Shown here: positions 45,758-54,536 of the stretch, piece after piece | How positions within the stretch are numbered: the first letter of the stretch is position 1 | Layout: each line of letters starts with the position of its first letter | Assembly (NCBI GenBank): GCA_934426285.1 | Contig: CAKRYE010000005.1 | Location: 1 to 58,481, forward strand | DNA: 58,481 bases | Reading direction: 5' to 3' | DNA from: an uncultured Blautia sp. | GTDB lineage: Bacteria; Bacillota; Clostridia; Lachnospirales; Lachnospiraceae | Notes under the pieces: generated by a model | Told to the model about the DNA's origin: nothing | Database searches by the model: none | What the model saw: the letters and a program-made list of their open reading frames with translations, nothing else | Translations under genes and position numbers: made by a program

Positions 45758-46336
45758 TTATTTCAGATAATCCAGAATTTTTTCTGCGATCCAGGGATTC
45801 AGATAACATTCTGCCAGAATCCCTCCAGACAGAAGCAATGCAGATATACCTGTTTTTCCCCAATAACGTCTTTTATTCACAGGAAATAATTCTCTGCGTT
45901 TCCAGATATCTATGGACTGTTCCCATATCTGTTCCATCAAAAAAATCCATCCAGGAATATATAAAAGGTATTGCGGGAACAAAAGCCCTGTTCCGATCAG
46001 ACCACCCAGTAATCCAAACTCCAGAATCGAGACAGCAATCACCATCCCCATCCGGCATCCCAGGATCAGAAGCCCTGCTACTGCCAATGGTGCCCCAAAA
46101 ACAGAAAATCCACAGATCATACATAACCCCCAAAGGCTTCCCCTGAGCTTTATAATCTCTTTCAGATATTCTACCCCCGACACACTTCCTGATGCAGTGA
46201 ATGATGTCAGATAATAGATTGCTTCCAGGGTTCCCCGATGCCACTCTGTTTTCCAAATCAGATTAGGTATAAAACTGCCCAGCAGAAAACCACACATACA
46301 CAAAACCAGTCCCGGAAATCTCTTTTTTTCTTCCAT
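45758..46336 (-). CDS. spoIIM: Stage II sporulation protein M
   Basis: A 192-residue membrane protein with about five hydrophobic helices. The SpoIIM signature is seen in the stretch FGLLGGLIGTGLLFPQ and YLLYIPGWIFLM (~108-134). SpoIIM acts with SpoIID and SpoIIP in peptidoglycan remodelling during engulfment of the forespore; the partners are not in this window. GGGTGAAG precedes the ATG. Together with spo0A it indicates sporulation ancestry. Confidence 0.86.
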   Translation of the reverse strand: MEEKKRFPGLVLCMCGFLLGSFIPNLIWKTEWHRGTLEAIYYLTSFTASGSVSGVEYLKEIIKLRGSLWGLCMICGFSVFGAPLAVAGLLILGCRMGMVIAVSILEFGLLGGLIGTGLLFPQYLLYIPGWIFLMEQIWEQSIDIWKRRELFPVNKRRYWGKTGISALLLSGGILAECYLNPWIAEKILDYLK

Positions 46337-46427
46337 AACTTCACCCTGTACCAGTCTACTCTCTGCTCAGGAAAATTATGCGTGGCATCTGTTATTTTCA
46401 AAACCGCCTTCATCAATCCATACGGCA

Positions 46428-46471
46428 CAATAAAAGCCCTGCAGACTGTTTTTACACAATCTGCAGGGCTT
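46428..46471 (-). terminator. Terminator after rny
   Basis: AAGCCCTGCAGA (46434-46445) pairs with TCTGCAGGGCTT (46460-46471), followed by TTTTATTG on the minus strand. Confidence 0.85.
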
Positions 46472-46489
46472 ATGTCTGCAAAGAACTAT

Positions 46490-48049
46490 TTATTTAGCGT
46501 AGTCTATGGCTCTGCTTTCGCGGATCACATTGACTTTAATCTGACCAGGATATTCAAGCTCTGATTCAATCTGTTTCGCAATATCATGCGCCAAAAGAAC
46601 CATATCTGCATCGTTTACATGTTCCGGTACAACCATTACACGTATCTCTCTGCCTGCCTGAATAGCAAAAGATTTATCAACGCCCTTGAACTGGTTTGTA
46701 ATATCCTCCAGCTGCTGCAAACGGTTTGTATATGTCTCCAGCGTCTCACGTCTTGCACCAGGTCTGGCTGCTGAAATAGCATCCGCTGCCTGCACAATAC
46801 ATGCAATCAGTGATTCCGGTTCTACATCTCCATGATGGGATGCAACTGTATTGATGACAATCGGGGATTCCTTATATTTCTTACAAAGATCCACACCAAT
46901 CTGAATATGTGAGCCTTCTACTTCATGGTCAATCGACTTACCGATATCATGAAGAAGACCTGCACGTTTTGCCATCCGAACATCCACTCCAACCTCTCCA
47001 GCCAGCATTCCTGACAGCTGTGCTACTTCAATCGAATGCTTCAGTGCATTCTGACCATAGCTTGATCGGAATTTCATTCGTCCCAGAAGCTTCAGCAATT
47101 CCGGATGAACACCATGAACTCCCACATCCATCGCTGCAGTTTCACCGTCTTCACGGATCTGGGCTTCTACTTCCTTCTGTGCCTTCTCAACCATTTCCTC
47201 GATTCTGGCCGGATGAATTCGGCCATCTACGATCAGCTTCTCTAAAGCTACTCTGGCCACTTCACGCCGAATCGGATCAAAGGCTGACAATACAACTGCC
47301 TCCGGTGTATCATCGATAATAAGATCCACACCTGTCAAAGTCTCCAGTGTACGGATGTTTCGACCTTCACGTCCGATGATTCTGCCCTTCATTTCATCAC
47401 TTGGAAGCTGCACCACAGAAATAGTAGTCTCGGAGACATGATCCACTGCACACTTCTGAATGGCATTCACCACATACTCCTTGGCTTTCTTTCCAGCTTC
47501 TTCCTTTGCTCTGCCTTCCAATTCTCTGTAAAGCTTGGCTACATCTACTTTTACATCATCTTCAACAGATTTGAGCAGTTCCTCTTTTGCCTGTTCGGAG
47601 GTCAGACCTGAAACTCGTTCCAGTTCCTGTACTCCTTTTTGCTCAAGTTCTTCTACTCGTTTCTCTTTTTTCTGCACCTCAGCTGCTCTCGCTGTGCATT
47701 CCGCTTCACGCTTCTCCACTGCATCTGCTTTCTTGTCCACCGCAGATTCCTTGGCTAATACACGGTTTTCATACTTCTGCAGTTCGTTTCTTCGTTCCTT
47801 GGTTTCTTTCTCCAGTTCATTTTTAGTACGGAGAGATTCTTCCTTCACTTCCAATAAAGCTTCTCTTTTTTTAGTTTCTGCTGTTTTCAGAGCTTCATCT
47901 ATGATGCTTCTTGCTTTGTCTTCTGCTATTCCAACTGTTTCAGCGTCCTTCTGAATTTTGTTGTTCACAGCAATTTTGCAAGTAACAGGAACCGCAATAA
48001 GTAGCGCGACTACCACAGCGACAATTGCAACAATAATTGTTGTTGTCAC
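46490..48049 (-). CDS. rny: Ribonuclease Y
   Basis: A 519-residue membrane-anchored endoribonuclease that initiates mRNA decay. One N-terminal membrane helix ([20 protein letters not shown]), a long charged coiled coil (~30-190), a KH domain ([17 protein letters not shown]), then an HD domain ([12 protein letters not shown]). The start is GTG with GGAGG upstream. Architecture and length are canonical. Confidence 0.97.
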   Translation of the reverse strand: MTTTIIVAIVAVVVALLIAVPVTCKIAVNNKIQKDAETVGIAEDKARSIIDEALKTAETKKREALLEVKEESLRTKNELEKETKERRNELQKYENRVLAKESAVDKKADAVEKREAECTARAAEVQKKEKRVEELEQKGVQELERVSGLTSEQAKEELLKSVEDDVKVDVAKLYRELEGRAKEEAGKKAKEYVVNAIQKCAVDHVSETTISVVQLPSDEMKGRIIGREGRNIRTLETLTGVDLIIDDTPEAVVLSAFDPIRREVARVALEKLIVDGRIHPARIEEMVEKAQKEVEAQIREDGETAAMDVGVHGVHPELLKLLGRMKFRSSYGQNALKHSIEVAQLSGMLAGEVGVDVRMAKRAGLLHDIGKSIDHEVEGSHIQIGVDLCKKYKESPIVINTVASHHGDVEPESLIACIVQAADAISAARPGARRETLETYTNRLQQLEDITNQFKGVDKSFAIQAGREIRVMVVPEHVNDADMVLLAHDIAKQIESELEYPGQIKVNVIRESRAIDYAK

Positions 48050-48116
48050 AGGAGCACCTCCTTATTTAGTTTTCATTGTACAAATACAACAATACAAGTT
48101 TATCTTTTTTTGATAC

Positions 48117-48620
48117 TTATGTCAAGTTTTTCAGAAAATTTCTGCTAAATTTTATCTCCAGTTCCTCCAGAACATGCGATATATCAGAACCCTGAAAGCC
48201 CCGACGTATAAGATAACCATAAAGGCGGCGCATCTCCCTCTCATTCAGCTCTGAACCAGGGGCAATTTTTTTCTCTACTGTTTTTATTAAAAGCATATGC
48301 TCATCCGGTGTATTAAGAGTTGCTTCCGCTTCCCAGGCTGCCACAGCAATATCTCTGTCTACCCCTTTTCCTATCAATTCCTGCAGAATCTTCTGACGGC
48401 TCCTGGTATCCATCCGATATGCTATATAAGTTCTGGCATAGCGTTCATCATTAATATATCCATAGGATTTCACATATTCCATAGCAGCCTCAATCGCTGC
48501 CTGCGAAAATCCGTTCTGACGCAGCCTGTCCCGCAGTCCCTTTTCTGTACGGTCCATATGTTCCAGAAGCTGCATTGCTTTACGGGCTGCTTTTTTATGT
48601 TCCTCTTCCAAAAGCTCCAT
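48117..48620 (-). CDS. recX: RecX regulatory protein
   Basis: A 167-residue helical protein of the RecX/OraA family: AARKAMQLLEHMDRTEKGLRDRL, YGYINDERYARTYI and RRGFQGSDISHVL are typical three-helix repeats. RecX modulates RecA filaments. Its ATG is 2 nt past the recA stop with its RBS inside recA, so it is translated from the recA transcript and shares SOS control. Confidence 0.93.
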   Translation of the reverse strand: MELLEEEHKKAARKAMQLLEHMDRTEKGLRDRLRQNGFSQAAIEAAMEYVKSYGYINDERYARTYIAYRMDTRSRQKILQELIGKGVDRDIAVAAWEAEATLNTPDEHMLLIKTVEKKIAPGSELNEREMRRLYGYLIRRGFQGSDISHVLEELEIKFSRNFLKNLT

Positions 48621-48622
48621 GC

Positions 48623-49669
48623 TTATTCCTCAGTTTCCCCAACCGGATCTGACTGGGCTTCCGCATTTTCCCCCGGAAGCAGATTATAATGGATCCTGAC
48701 CTGCTTTTCAATTTCATCGCAGATATCTGTATGCTCCTTCAGGAATATCTTGGCATTCTCACGTCCCTGTCCGATCTTGTCACCATTGTATGCATACCAT
48801 GCACCACTTTTATTTACAATTCCGCAGTCAGCTGCCAGATCCAGGATATCTCCCTCTTTGGAAATACCTGTTCCAAACATAATATCAAATTCTGCCTGCT
48901 TAAAAGGTGGCGCCACCTTATTCTTCACTACCTTGATCCTGGTATGGTTACCAACCATCTCACCGCCCTGCTTCAGTGTCTCAACTCTGCGGACATCCAG
49001 ACGGATAGAAGAATAAAATTTCAGCGCGCGACCGCCGGTAGTAGTCTCCGGATTACCGAACATAACCCCAACCTTTTCACGAAGCTGATTGATAAAGATA
49101 ACCACGCAGTTGGATTTACTGATAACCGCAGTAAGCTTACGGAGAGCCTGTGACATCAATCTGGCCTGTAAGCCTACGTGGCTGTCACCCATGTCTCCAT
49201 CTATCTCTGCCTTTGGAACCAATGCAGCTACAGAATCCACAATTACAATATCCACTGCACCTGATCGTACCATAGTCTCTGTGATCTCCAATGCCTGTTC
49301 TCCGTTATCCGGCTGGGATATGTATAAATTGTCAATATCCACACCAATATTCTTGGCATATACCGGGTCCAGAGCATGCTCAGCATCAATAAATCCGGCA
49401 ATTCCGCCTCTCTTCTGGACCTCTGCCACCATATGCAGGGCAACTGTAGTCTTACCACTGGACTCCGGTCCATAAATCTCTATGATACGTCCCTTAGGCA
49501 CACCGCCTACTCCTAATGCAATATCAAGGCTTAAGGAGCCTGTGGGAACAGTTTCGACCTGCATATTTGCCCCAGATTCTCCCAGCTTCATCACTGATCC
49601 CTTACCATACTGCTTTTCAATATGTCCAAGCGCTGCCTCCAGCGCTTTCTGCTTTTCTTCATTAATCAT
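48623..49669 (-). CDS. recA: Recombinase RecA
   Basis: A 348-residue strand-exchange protein and SOS co-protease. Walker [10 protein letters not shown], Walker [13 protein letters not shown], loop L2 region [28 protein letters not shown] precedes the ATG. A LexA box lies just downstream of the promoter, so it is SOS-induced. Confidence 0.98.
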   Translation of the reverse strand: MINEEKQKALEAALGHIEKQYGKGSVMKLGESGANMQVETVPTGSLSLDIALGVGGVPKGRIIEIYGPESSGKTTVALHMVAEVQKRGGIAGFIDAEHALDPVYAKNIGVDIDNLYISQPDNGEQALEITETMVRSGAVDIVIVDSVAALVPKAEIDGDMGDSHVGLQARLMSQALRKLTAVISKSNCVVIFINQLREKVGVMFGNPETTTGGRALKFYSSIRLDVRRVETLKQGGEMVGNHTRIKVVKNKVAPPFKQAEFDIMFGTGISKEGDILDLAADCGIVNKSGAWYAYNGDKIGQGRENAKIFLKEHTDICDEIEKQVRIHYNLLPGENAEAQSDPVGETEE

Positions 49670-49694
49670 CTATTTGATCTCCTTGAGCGTATTT

Positions 49695-49708
49695 CGAACC
49701 TATGTTCG
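49695..49708. promoter_or_regulatory. LexA (SOS) box of recA
   Basis: CGAACCTATGTTCG is a perfect match to the Gram-positive CGAAC-N4-GTTCG SOS operator. It lies 13 bp downstream of the recA -10 box, in the early transcribed region. Confidence 0.88.
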
Positions 49709-49721
49709 TATTTCTGTTAAT

Positions 49722-49750
49722 ATAGTATTATACTTTTTCCAGTCTGTCAA
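49722..49750 (-). promoter_or_regulatory. recA: Sigma-A promoter of recA
   Basis: Minus strand TTGACA (49745-49750), 17-nt spacer, TACTAT (49722-49727). Confidence 0.8.
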
Positions 49751-49774
49751 GCATTTCCTTCTGACAATATCCGA

Positions 49775-49822
49775 TAAAAGAAACAGGAAACATGTTTCTA
49801 TCCACACATTTCCTGTTTTATC
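49775..49822 (-). terminator. Terminator after glgA
   Basis: AAACAGGAAA (49781-49790) pairs with TTTCCTGTTT (49809-49818), with T-rich sequence following on the minus strand. Confidence 0.78.
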
Positions 49823-49840
49823 TTTCAGTATCGCTCTTTT

Positions 49841-51289
49841 TTATTTTTCTCCGATCAGCCAGTTATACATTTCTTCATACTGACGTGCAGAATTATTCCA
49901 TGAGAAATCTGTTGCCATAGCACGGTCAACCATCTTATTCCATTCCCGCTTTTTGTCATAGAAAATGCGTTCTGCATTCCGGACTGTATTCAACATCTCA
50001 TGGGCATTATAATTGCGGAAAGAAAATCCTGTTCCAGTTCCCTCATACTCATTGTATGGTTCCACCGTATCTTTCAGGCCGCCGGTCTCACGAACGATAG
50101 GAAGCGTACCATATCGAAGACTGATCAGCTGGCTTAAGCCACATGGTTCAAACAGTGACGGCATAAGAAACGCATCAGACGCTGCATAAATTCGATGTGA
50201 AAGTGCTTCATCATAATAAATCTGTGCAGATACCTTGCCATGATATTTCCAGTCAAAATGACGGAACATGTTTTCATATCTCTCATCACCGGTTCCCAGT
50301 GCCACAATCTGAACTGCATCCTGGCATAGCTCATCCATCACATAAGCAATCAGGTCAAAACCCTTCTGATCTGTAAGACGGGAAACGATTCCGATCATCA
50401 TTGCTTTCGGATTCTCCTCCAGTCCCAGTTCTCTCTGGAGCTGAATCTTATTCTTCACTTTTTCCTTACGGAAGGTTGTGGCATTATAATTCTGTGCAAT
50501 ACAGGAATCTGTCTCCGGATTGAAAATATCATAATCAATTCCGTTTACAATACCCCTAAGACTGTTGGCACGGGCACACATCAGTCCGTCCAGACGTTCT
50601 CCGTAAAACGGTGTCTTGATTTCCTCCGCATAAGTGTTGCTGACTGTAGTCACCGCATCTGCAAATACAATACCACCCTTCAGGAAATTGGCATCTTTAT
50701 AAGCTTCCAGCTTATCTGCTGCAAAGTAATAATCAGAAAGACCTGTGATATCTTGTACAGTCTTAACATCCCAAACACCCTGGAATTTCAGGTTATGTAT
50801 GGTCATAACAGTTTTTATATTCCAGAAAAACTCATTCTGCTGGAAGCTGTCATGAAGATATACAGGAACCAGTCCTGTCTGCCAGTCGTGACAGTGGATC
50901 ACATCCGGCCGGAATCCAATCACCGGAAGAACTGATAAAACTGCCTTGGAGAAAAAAGCAAATTTTTCCAAATCCCATGGCGCACTATCATAAGGTTTCG
51001 GACCACTGAAATAATATTCATTATCTATGAAATAAAACTGAATCCCCTGATATTCCATATGCATAATTCCTACATAGCAGTTCTTATACCCCAAATCCAT
51101 GTAGAAATGTGTGATATAATCCATTTTATCTTTCCATTCCTGTTTCATACAGGCATATTTCGGTAAAATCACACGTACATCAAAATATTTTTTGTCAAAA
51201 CATTTCGGCAGCGCACCTGCTACATCGGCAAGTCCTCCCGTTTTAATAAACGGCACTGCTTCAGATGTTGCAAATAAGATATTTTTCAT
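49841..51289 (-). CDS. glgA: Glycogen synthase (ADP-glucose type)
   Basis: A 482-residue GT5 enzyme that extends alpha-1,4-glucan from ADP-glucose. The N-terminal ADP-glucose motif is FIKTGGLADVAGALPK; HCHDWQTGLVPVYL and the C-terminal SLFEPCGLSQLISLRYGTLP are typical. GGAGGGG precedes the ATG. No other glycogen genes are adjacent; it lies between recA and spo0A as a single gene. Confidence 0.95.
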   Translation of the reverse strand: MKNILFATSEAVPFIKTGGLADVAGALPKCFDKKYFDVRVILPKYACMKQEWKDKMDYITHFYMDLGYKNCYVGIMHMEYQGIQFYFIDNEYYFSGPKPYDSAPWDLEKFAFFSKAVLSVLPVIGFRPDVIHCHDWQTGLVPVYLHDSFQQNEFFWNIKTVMTIHNLKFQGVWDVKTVQDITGLSDYYFAADKLEAYKDANFLKGGIVFADAVTTVSNTYAEEIKTPFYGERLDGLMCARANSLRGIVNGIDYDIFNPETDSCIAQNYNATTFRKEKVKNKIQLQRELGLEENPKAMMIGIVSRLTDQKGFDLIAYVMDELCQDAVQIVALGTGDERYENMFRHFDWKYHGKVSAQIYYDEALSHRIYAASDAFLMPSLFEPCGLSQLISLRYGTLPIVRETGGLKDTVEPYNEYEGTGTGFSFRNYNAHEMLNTVRNAERIFYDKKREWNKMVDRAMATDFSWNNSARQYEEMYNWLIGEK

Positions 51290-51343
51290 GCGTATACCCC
51301 TCCTTGGTAGCCTTTGTTAAAATAATTATACCCCAATTTTTGA

Positions 51344-52150
51344 CTATTGAAAAGAGCGATTTTTATATTCCAGTCTGATTTTATCTGCTATCAGTGCTAT
51401 AAATTCTGAATTTGTAGGTTTTCCTTTTCCTGTGCTCACCGTATAGCCAAACAGTGCATCTATCGTATCCATTTTTCCTCTGCTCCAGGCAACTTCAATA
51501 GCATGGCGGATTGCCCGTTCTACCCGGCTGGAAGTAGTCTGATGTTTCTTTGCAATGGTCGGATACAGGATCTTTGTGATAGAATTCAGCATTTCCATAT
51601 CATTTACCGACAAAATGATCGCATCCCGCAGATACTGATACCCCTTAATATGAGCCGGTACGCCAATCTCATGGATAATATTGGTCACATCTGTTTCCAG
51701 ATTTCCCAAAGCCGCACTGCTTTCCTCCTGTTTTGCCGGCTGCCTGTTGATTTCTCTGTATTTCTTTTCTCCAATACTTCGTACATGCTTGATTCGGTTA
51801 AGCAGCATTCGGTTATCAAAAGGCTTCAACACATAATAATCCGCTCCCAGACTGAACGCGTCCTCTGTAATCCGCTCTTTTCCCACTGCCGAAACCACAA
51901 TAAACGCCGGGATTTTCTTCAGATTACTGTTATGTACAAATTGCTCCATAACTGCCAGCCCATCCATCTTCGGCATAATAATATCCAATACTACAACATC
52001 TGGTTCTTTCTCCCGTATAATCTTGCAGATTTCTTCACCATTGTGAGCTTTTCCCACCAATTCCAGGTCTTTATCTTCCTCTATGATCTGACCAAGTACT
52101 TCCACCATTCTCTCATTATCATCCGCAACTGCCACATTTAATTTTTCCAT
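51344..52150 (-). CDS. spo0A: Sporulation master regulator Spo0A
   Basis: A 268-residue response regulator. The receiver has the acidic pocket AVADDNERM and phospho-acceptor Asp56 ([13 protein letters not shown]). The C-terminal Spo0A DNA-binding domain is distinctive: [20 protein letters not shown] and [21 protein letters not shown] precedes ATG 52150; the frame extends 36 nt upstream without an RBS. It is intact, while the upstream spoIVB is reduced to a fragment. A perfect 0A box lies upstream. Confidence 0.97.
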   Translation of the reverse strand: MEKLNVAVADDNERMVEVLGQIIEEDKDLELVGKAHNGEEICKIIREKEPDVVVLDIIMPKMDGLAVMEQFVHNSNLKKIPAFIVVSAVGKERITEDAFSLGADYYVLKPFDNRMLLNRIKHVRSIGEKKYREINRQPAKQEESSAALGNLETDVTNIIHEIGVPAHIKGYQYLRDAIILSVNDMEMLNSITKILYPTIAKKHQTTSSRVERAIRHAIEVAWSRGKMDTIDALFGYTVSTGKGKPTNSEFIALIADKIRLEYKNRSFQ

Positions 52151-52214
52151 GAGGCCTGTCTCCTCCCTGCTTAAAAATCCTGTCAATTAGTTTCTTTTTT
52201 TCGGCACATCAACT

Positions 52215-52244
52215 ATTATAGTGGAATAAGAAGGGAGAAATCAA
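52215..52244 (-). promoter_or_regulatory. spo0A: Promoter of spo0A
   Basis: Minus strand TTGATT (52239-52244), 18-nt spacer, TATAAT (52215-52220), about 65 bp before the spo0A start. It lies outside the truncated spoIVB, so spo0A transcription should survive the disruption. Confidence 0.6.
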
Positions 52245-52334
52245 GCCGAAACAGGGCAGTACAGGCCATTTTCCATCGAGCTGTTTTGCCTTTTTCATAC
52301 CGAAATCTTCAGGATTCGATATGATAAGTTTAGC

Positions 52335-52341
52335 TTCGACA
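52335..52341 (-). promoter_or_regulatory. Spo0A-binding (0A) box
   Basis: Minus strand TGTCGAA is a perfect 0A-box core, ~90 bp upstream of the spo0A -35 box and just past the spoIVB stop. Suggests autoregulation; a single 7-mer has limited weight. Confidence 0.5.
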
Positions 52342-52354
52342 GCAATTGTACAAT

Positions 52355-52513
52355 CTATGTCATTTTATAGTTTTCATGTTCCATCATAGTCTCAGCAAAA
52401 ATCCCATATCCGCTGGTAGAATCCTGTACAAACACATGAGTCACCGCTCCTGCCAGCTTTCCATTCTGTATGACCGGAGATCCGCTCACCTTTGTGTCAA
52501 TATATTGATAACA
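52355..52513 (-). pseudogene. spoIVB: SpoIVB peptidase, C-terminal fragment (split or truncated gene)
   Basis: On the minus strand an intact frame of ~45 codons ends at TAG 52355-52357. It reads [20 protein letters not shown] and then [20 protein letters not shown], unmistakably the end of SpoIVB, the S55 serine peptidase that activates sigma-K processing; spoIVB normally lies directly upstream of spo0A, as here. Homology begins at the SGSP catalytic-serine motif (codons 52475-52486); upstream residues (CYQYIDTKV) no longer match the expected GIVQGM. No internal stop or frameshift has accumulated. The remaining ~90 percent of the gene is not in the adjacent sequence, which instead holds recombinase genes. 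This fits an element inserted at the SGSP codons. Confidence 0.87.
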
Positions 52514-52565
52514 TTTTTTTCTATATTTTTTGGAATTTTTTTAAAAAAAGAACTATAAGATTGTG

Positions 52566-52598
52566 AGAAAGTATTGGCTTTTTTCGCCAACACTTTCT
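52566..52598 (-). terminator. Hairpin terminator at the element edge
   Basis: AGAAAGT-A-TTGGC (52566-52578) pairs with GCCAA-C-ACTTTCT (52586-52598), one mismatch; a T-rich tract follows on the minus strand. It would stop element transcripts before the spoIVB fragment. Confidence 0.65.
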
Positions 52599-52637
52599 TC
52601 ACTTTAGACTTTCAGAAAATGTTTCGTTTTGTTGGAA

Positions 52638-52901
52638 TTACATTCCATATTCTTTATACATCTGTTTTCGTATTTCTGCATTTGTTACTACAGACTGGAT
52701 CTCTGCACTTCTTCCATCCAGGATCAGGCGATTGATCAAAATGCTTAACCGTTCTTCGCCTTTAGCCTCACCTCTTATTTCGCCCCTTATTTCACCCTCT
52801 GCCCGAAGTCGTTCAGATTCCAGTTCAAGAACTTTTCCACCCATAATCTCACCAATTCCTTTCCTGACTACTTCACTTCCAGGAAATATTGTATTATTCA
52901 T
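52638..52901 (-). pseudogene. Rpn-family (PD-(D/E)XK nuclease/transposase) C-terminal remnant
   Basis: An 87-residue frame with a usable RBS (GAGG before ATG). It reads like the last part of Rpn/PD-(D/E)XK nuclease family proteins: a GE-rich repeated linker (EGEIRGEIRGEAKGEE) followed by RLSILINRLILDGRSAEIQ and a KEYGM end. The full family is ~300 residues with the nuclease core at the N-terminus, absent here. It could be a remnant or a short expressed C-terminal protein. Same strand as the recombinases. Confidence 0.5.
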
Positions 52902-52958
52902 CTAATACCTCGTTTCTATTATAACATTTTCTTTGCTGATTCTCAAACTATTATTTTT

Positions 52959-54536
52959 CTATATTGACTCATTTTTATTGTTCCTATCCTGATTTAATTC
53001 ATCTCGAAACTTCCATAAAATTTCGATTTCACCGTCGGGATACACTGTTATCTTTTCCACTAATGCCTGCAACATTTCCTTTGTTATCTCTTCCTGGTTA
53101 TGAAACTGCAGTATCATTGAATCTTTTCTTTTTTTCTCTCTATCCTGTTCTTCTTTTATTTCCTGTTCTTCCAACTGTTTTTTTAAATCCTGTAACTGTT
53201 CTTCATATTTTCCTTTCAGCTCCTGGTTATCTGCTTTTTCAGCAAGATACTGTTCCTTTGTAGATTTTCCCTCTATATAGTTTTCATATAAAAGTACGCC
53301 TCTGTCTACAAGATTTTTCCTCTGCTTCTCCAGCTTTTCTATCTGTTTCTGAATAATCAGGCTTTCTTTTTTCCTCTTTTTCCATAATTGTTTCATTTCC
53401 TCTTCCTGTTTTTCCAGAAACAATAATTGCACATTTACAGCATTCTTTATGACATCAAGTACCGTCTGTTCCCTTACACGTATTTGTTCACAATCGCTGC
53501 CAGGTATATATCTCCTGTTAGCACACAAAAAGTCTTTATTCTTCTTTTTACCTTTCAGCAGATTAGTTCCACAAGAACCGCAGACAAGGATTCCTGTAAG
53601 AACACTACCGGATTCTTTTCCTCTTGTTCTTTCCCCAACAGGTTTTATCACATTTCTGGCCTTCCAGTATTCTTCCCGGCTTACGATTGCCTGATGAGTG
53701 TTAAGCACAACCTCCCGTTCATTCTCCGGAATCACATTTACTGCATTACATCCCACACGTTTTACATGCGATTTGTAACACTCTGTATCTCCAGTATAAA
53801 TACGGTTCTTCAATATATTCTGTATGGAATTATAGGTCCAGCATTCATTACTTCTATAATTCGTCCTTTGCATATATATGGATGGGGTAATCACCTTTTT
53901 TTCATTCAAAACCCTGCAAATCTGCGTGATCGTATTTCCCTCACATGCCAGCTCAAAAATATATTTTACTATTTTGGCAGCTTCTTCATCTGGCACGATT
54001 GTATTATGTTGTTTCCCTTTCTTGTACCCAAATGCAACTGCTCCGTAACAGTATTCTCCGTTTTTCTTCTTTATACGTGTTGAACTTGTTACTTTTTTGG
54101 AAATATCCCTGCTGTAGCATTCATTCATAAGATTTCTAAGGGCCATTTCCAGACCACCGGTACTGCCAGACGCTTTCAGGGAATCAAAATTATCATTAAC
54201 AGCAATTACCCTGACCCCATAATAGGGAAATACATATTCCAGATAATAACCTGCTTCCAGATAATTTCGTCCAAATCTGGATAAGTCTTTTACCAACAGG
54301 GTTCGTACTTTTCCCTCGCGAACCTCTGATAGAAGTCTCTGAAAACCAGGTCTTTCAAAATTTGTCCCGCTAAAACCATCATCTATATATTCTTCCAGTT
54401 TTGTTCCCTGCCCTTGTTTTTTCCAGAAATCCCAAATTCGTTTACGCTGAGAAGAAATACTTGTACTTTCATCCTTTCCATCACCGTCCGCAAGAGAAAG
54501 CCTTAAATATGCCACATCTTTCTGTACACTATCCAA
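52959..54536 (-). CDS. Large serine recombinase 1 (element integrase)
   Basis: A 525-residue recombinase. Resolvase domain ~1-150 with catalytic Ser14 in AYLRLS and the VKDLSRFGRNY helix; Recombinase domain ~160-290; zinc ribbon with CGSCGTNLL and a further Cys pair; a long coiled coil ~370-460; conserved C-terminal strand IEILWKF. It starts with TTG 54536, overlapping the upstream recombinase by 8 nt, so the genes are translationally coupled. It is the recombinase nearest the spoIVB junction. Such enzymes integrate or excise DNA between attP and attB with a 2-bp staggered cut. Confidence 0.94.
   Translation of the reverse strand: MDSVQKDVAYLRLSLADGDGKDESTSISSQRKRIWDFWKKQGQGTKLEEYIDDGFSGTNFERPGFQRLLSEVREGKVRTLLVKDLSRFGRNYLEAGYYLEYVFPYYGVRVIAVNDNFDSLKASGSTGGLEMALRNLMNECYSRDISKKVTSSTRIKKKNGEYCYGAVAFGYKKGKQHNTIVPDEEAAKIVKYIFELACEGNTITQICRVLNEKKVITPSIYMQRTNYRSNECWTYNSIQNILKNRIYTGDTECYKSHVKRVGCNAVNVIPENEREVVLNTHQAIVSREEYWKARNVIKPVGERTRGKESGSVLTGILVCGSCGTNLLKGKKKNKDFLCANRRYIPGSDCEQIRVREQTVLDVIKNAVNVQLLFLEKQEEEMKQLWKKRKKESLIIQKQIEKLEKQRKNLVDRGVLLYENYIEGKSTKEQYLAEKADNQELKGKYEEQLQDLKKQLEEQEIKEEQDREKKRKDSMILQFHNQEEITKEMLQALVEKITVYPDGEIEILWKFRDELNQDRNNKNESI

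Noticed and set aside
46337..46489. Possible short minus-strand gene upstream of spoIIM
   Set aside because: A frame of ~40 codons runs into spoIIM in another register without a convincing RBS or recognisable protein.
52346..52558. 70-codon plus-strand frame over the spoIVB remnant
   Set aside because: It is the antisense shadow of the SpoIVB C-terminal frame.
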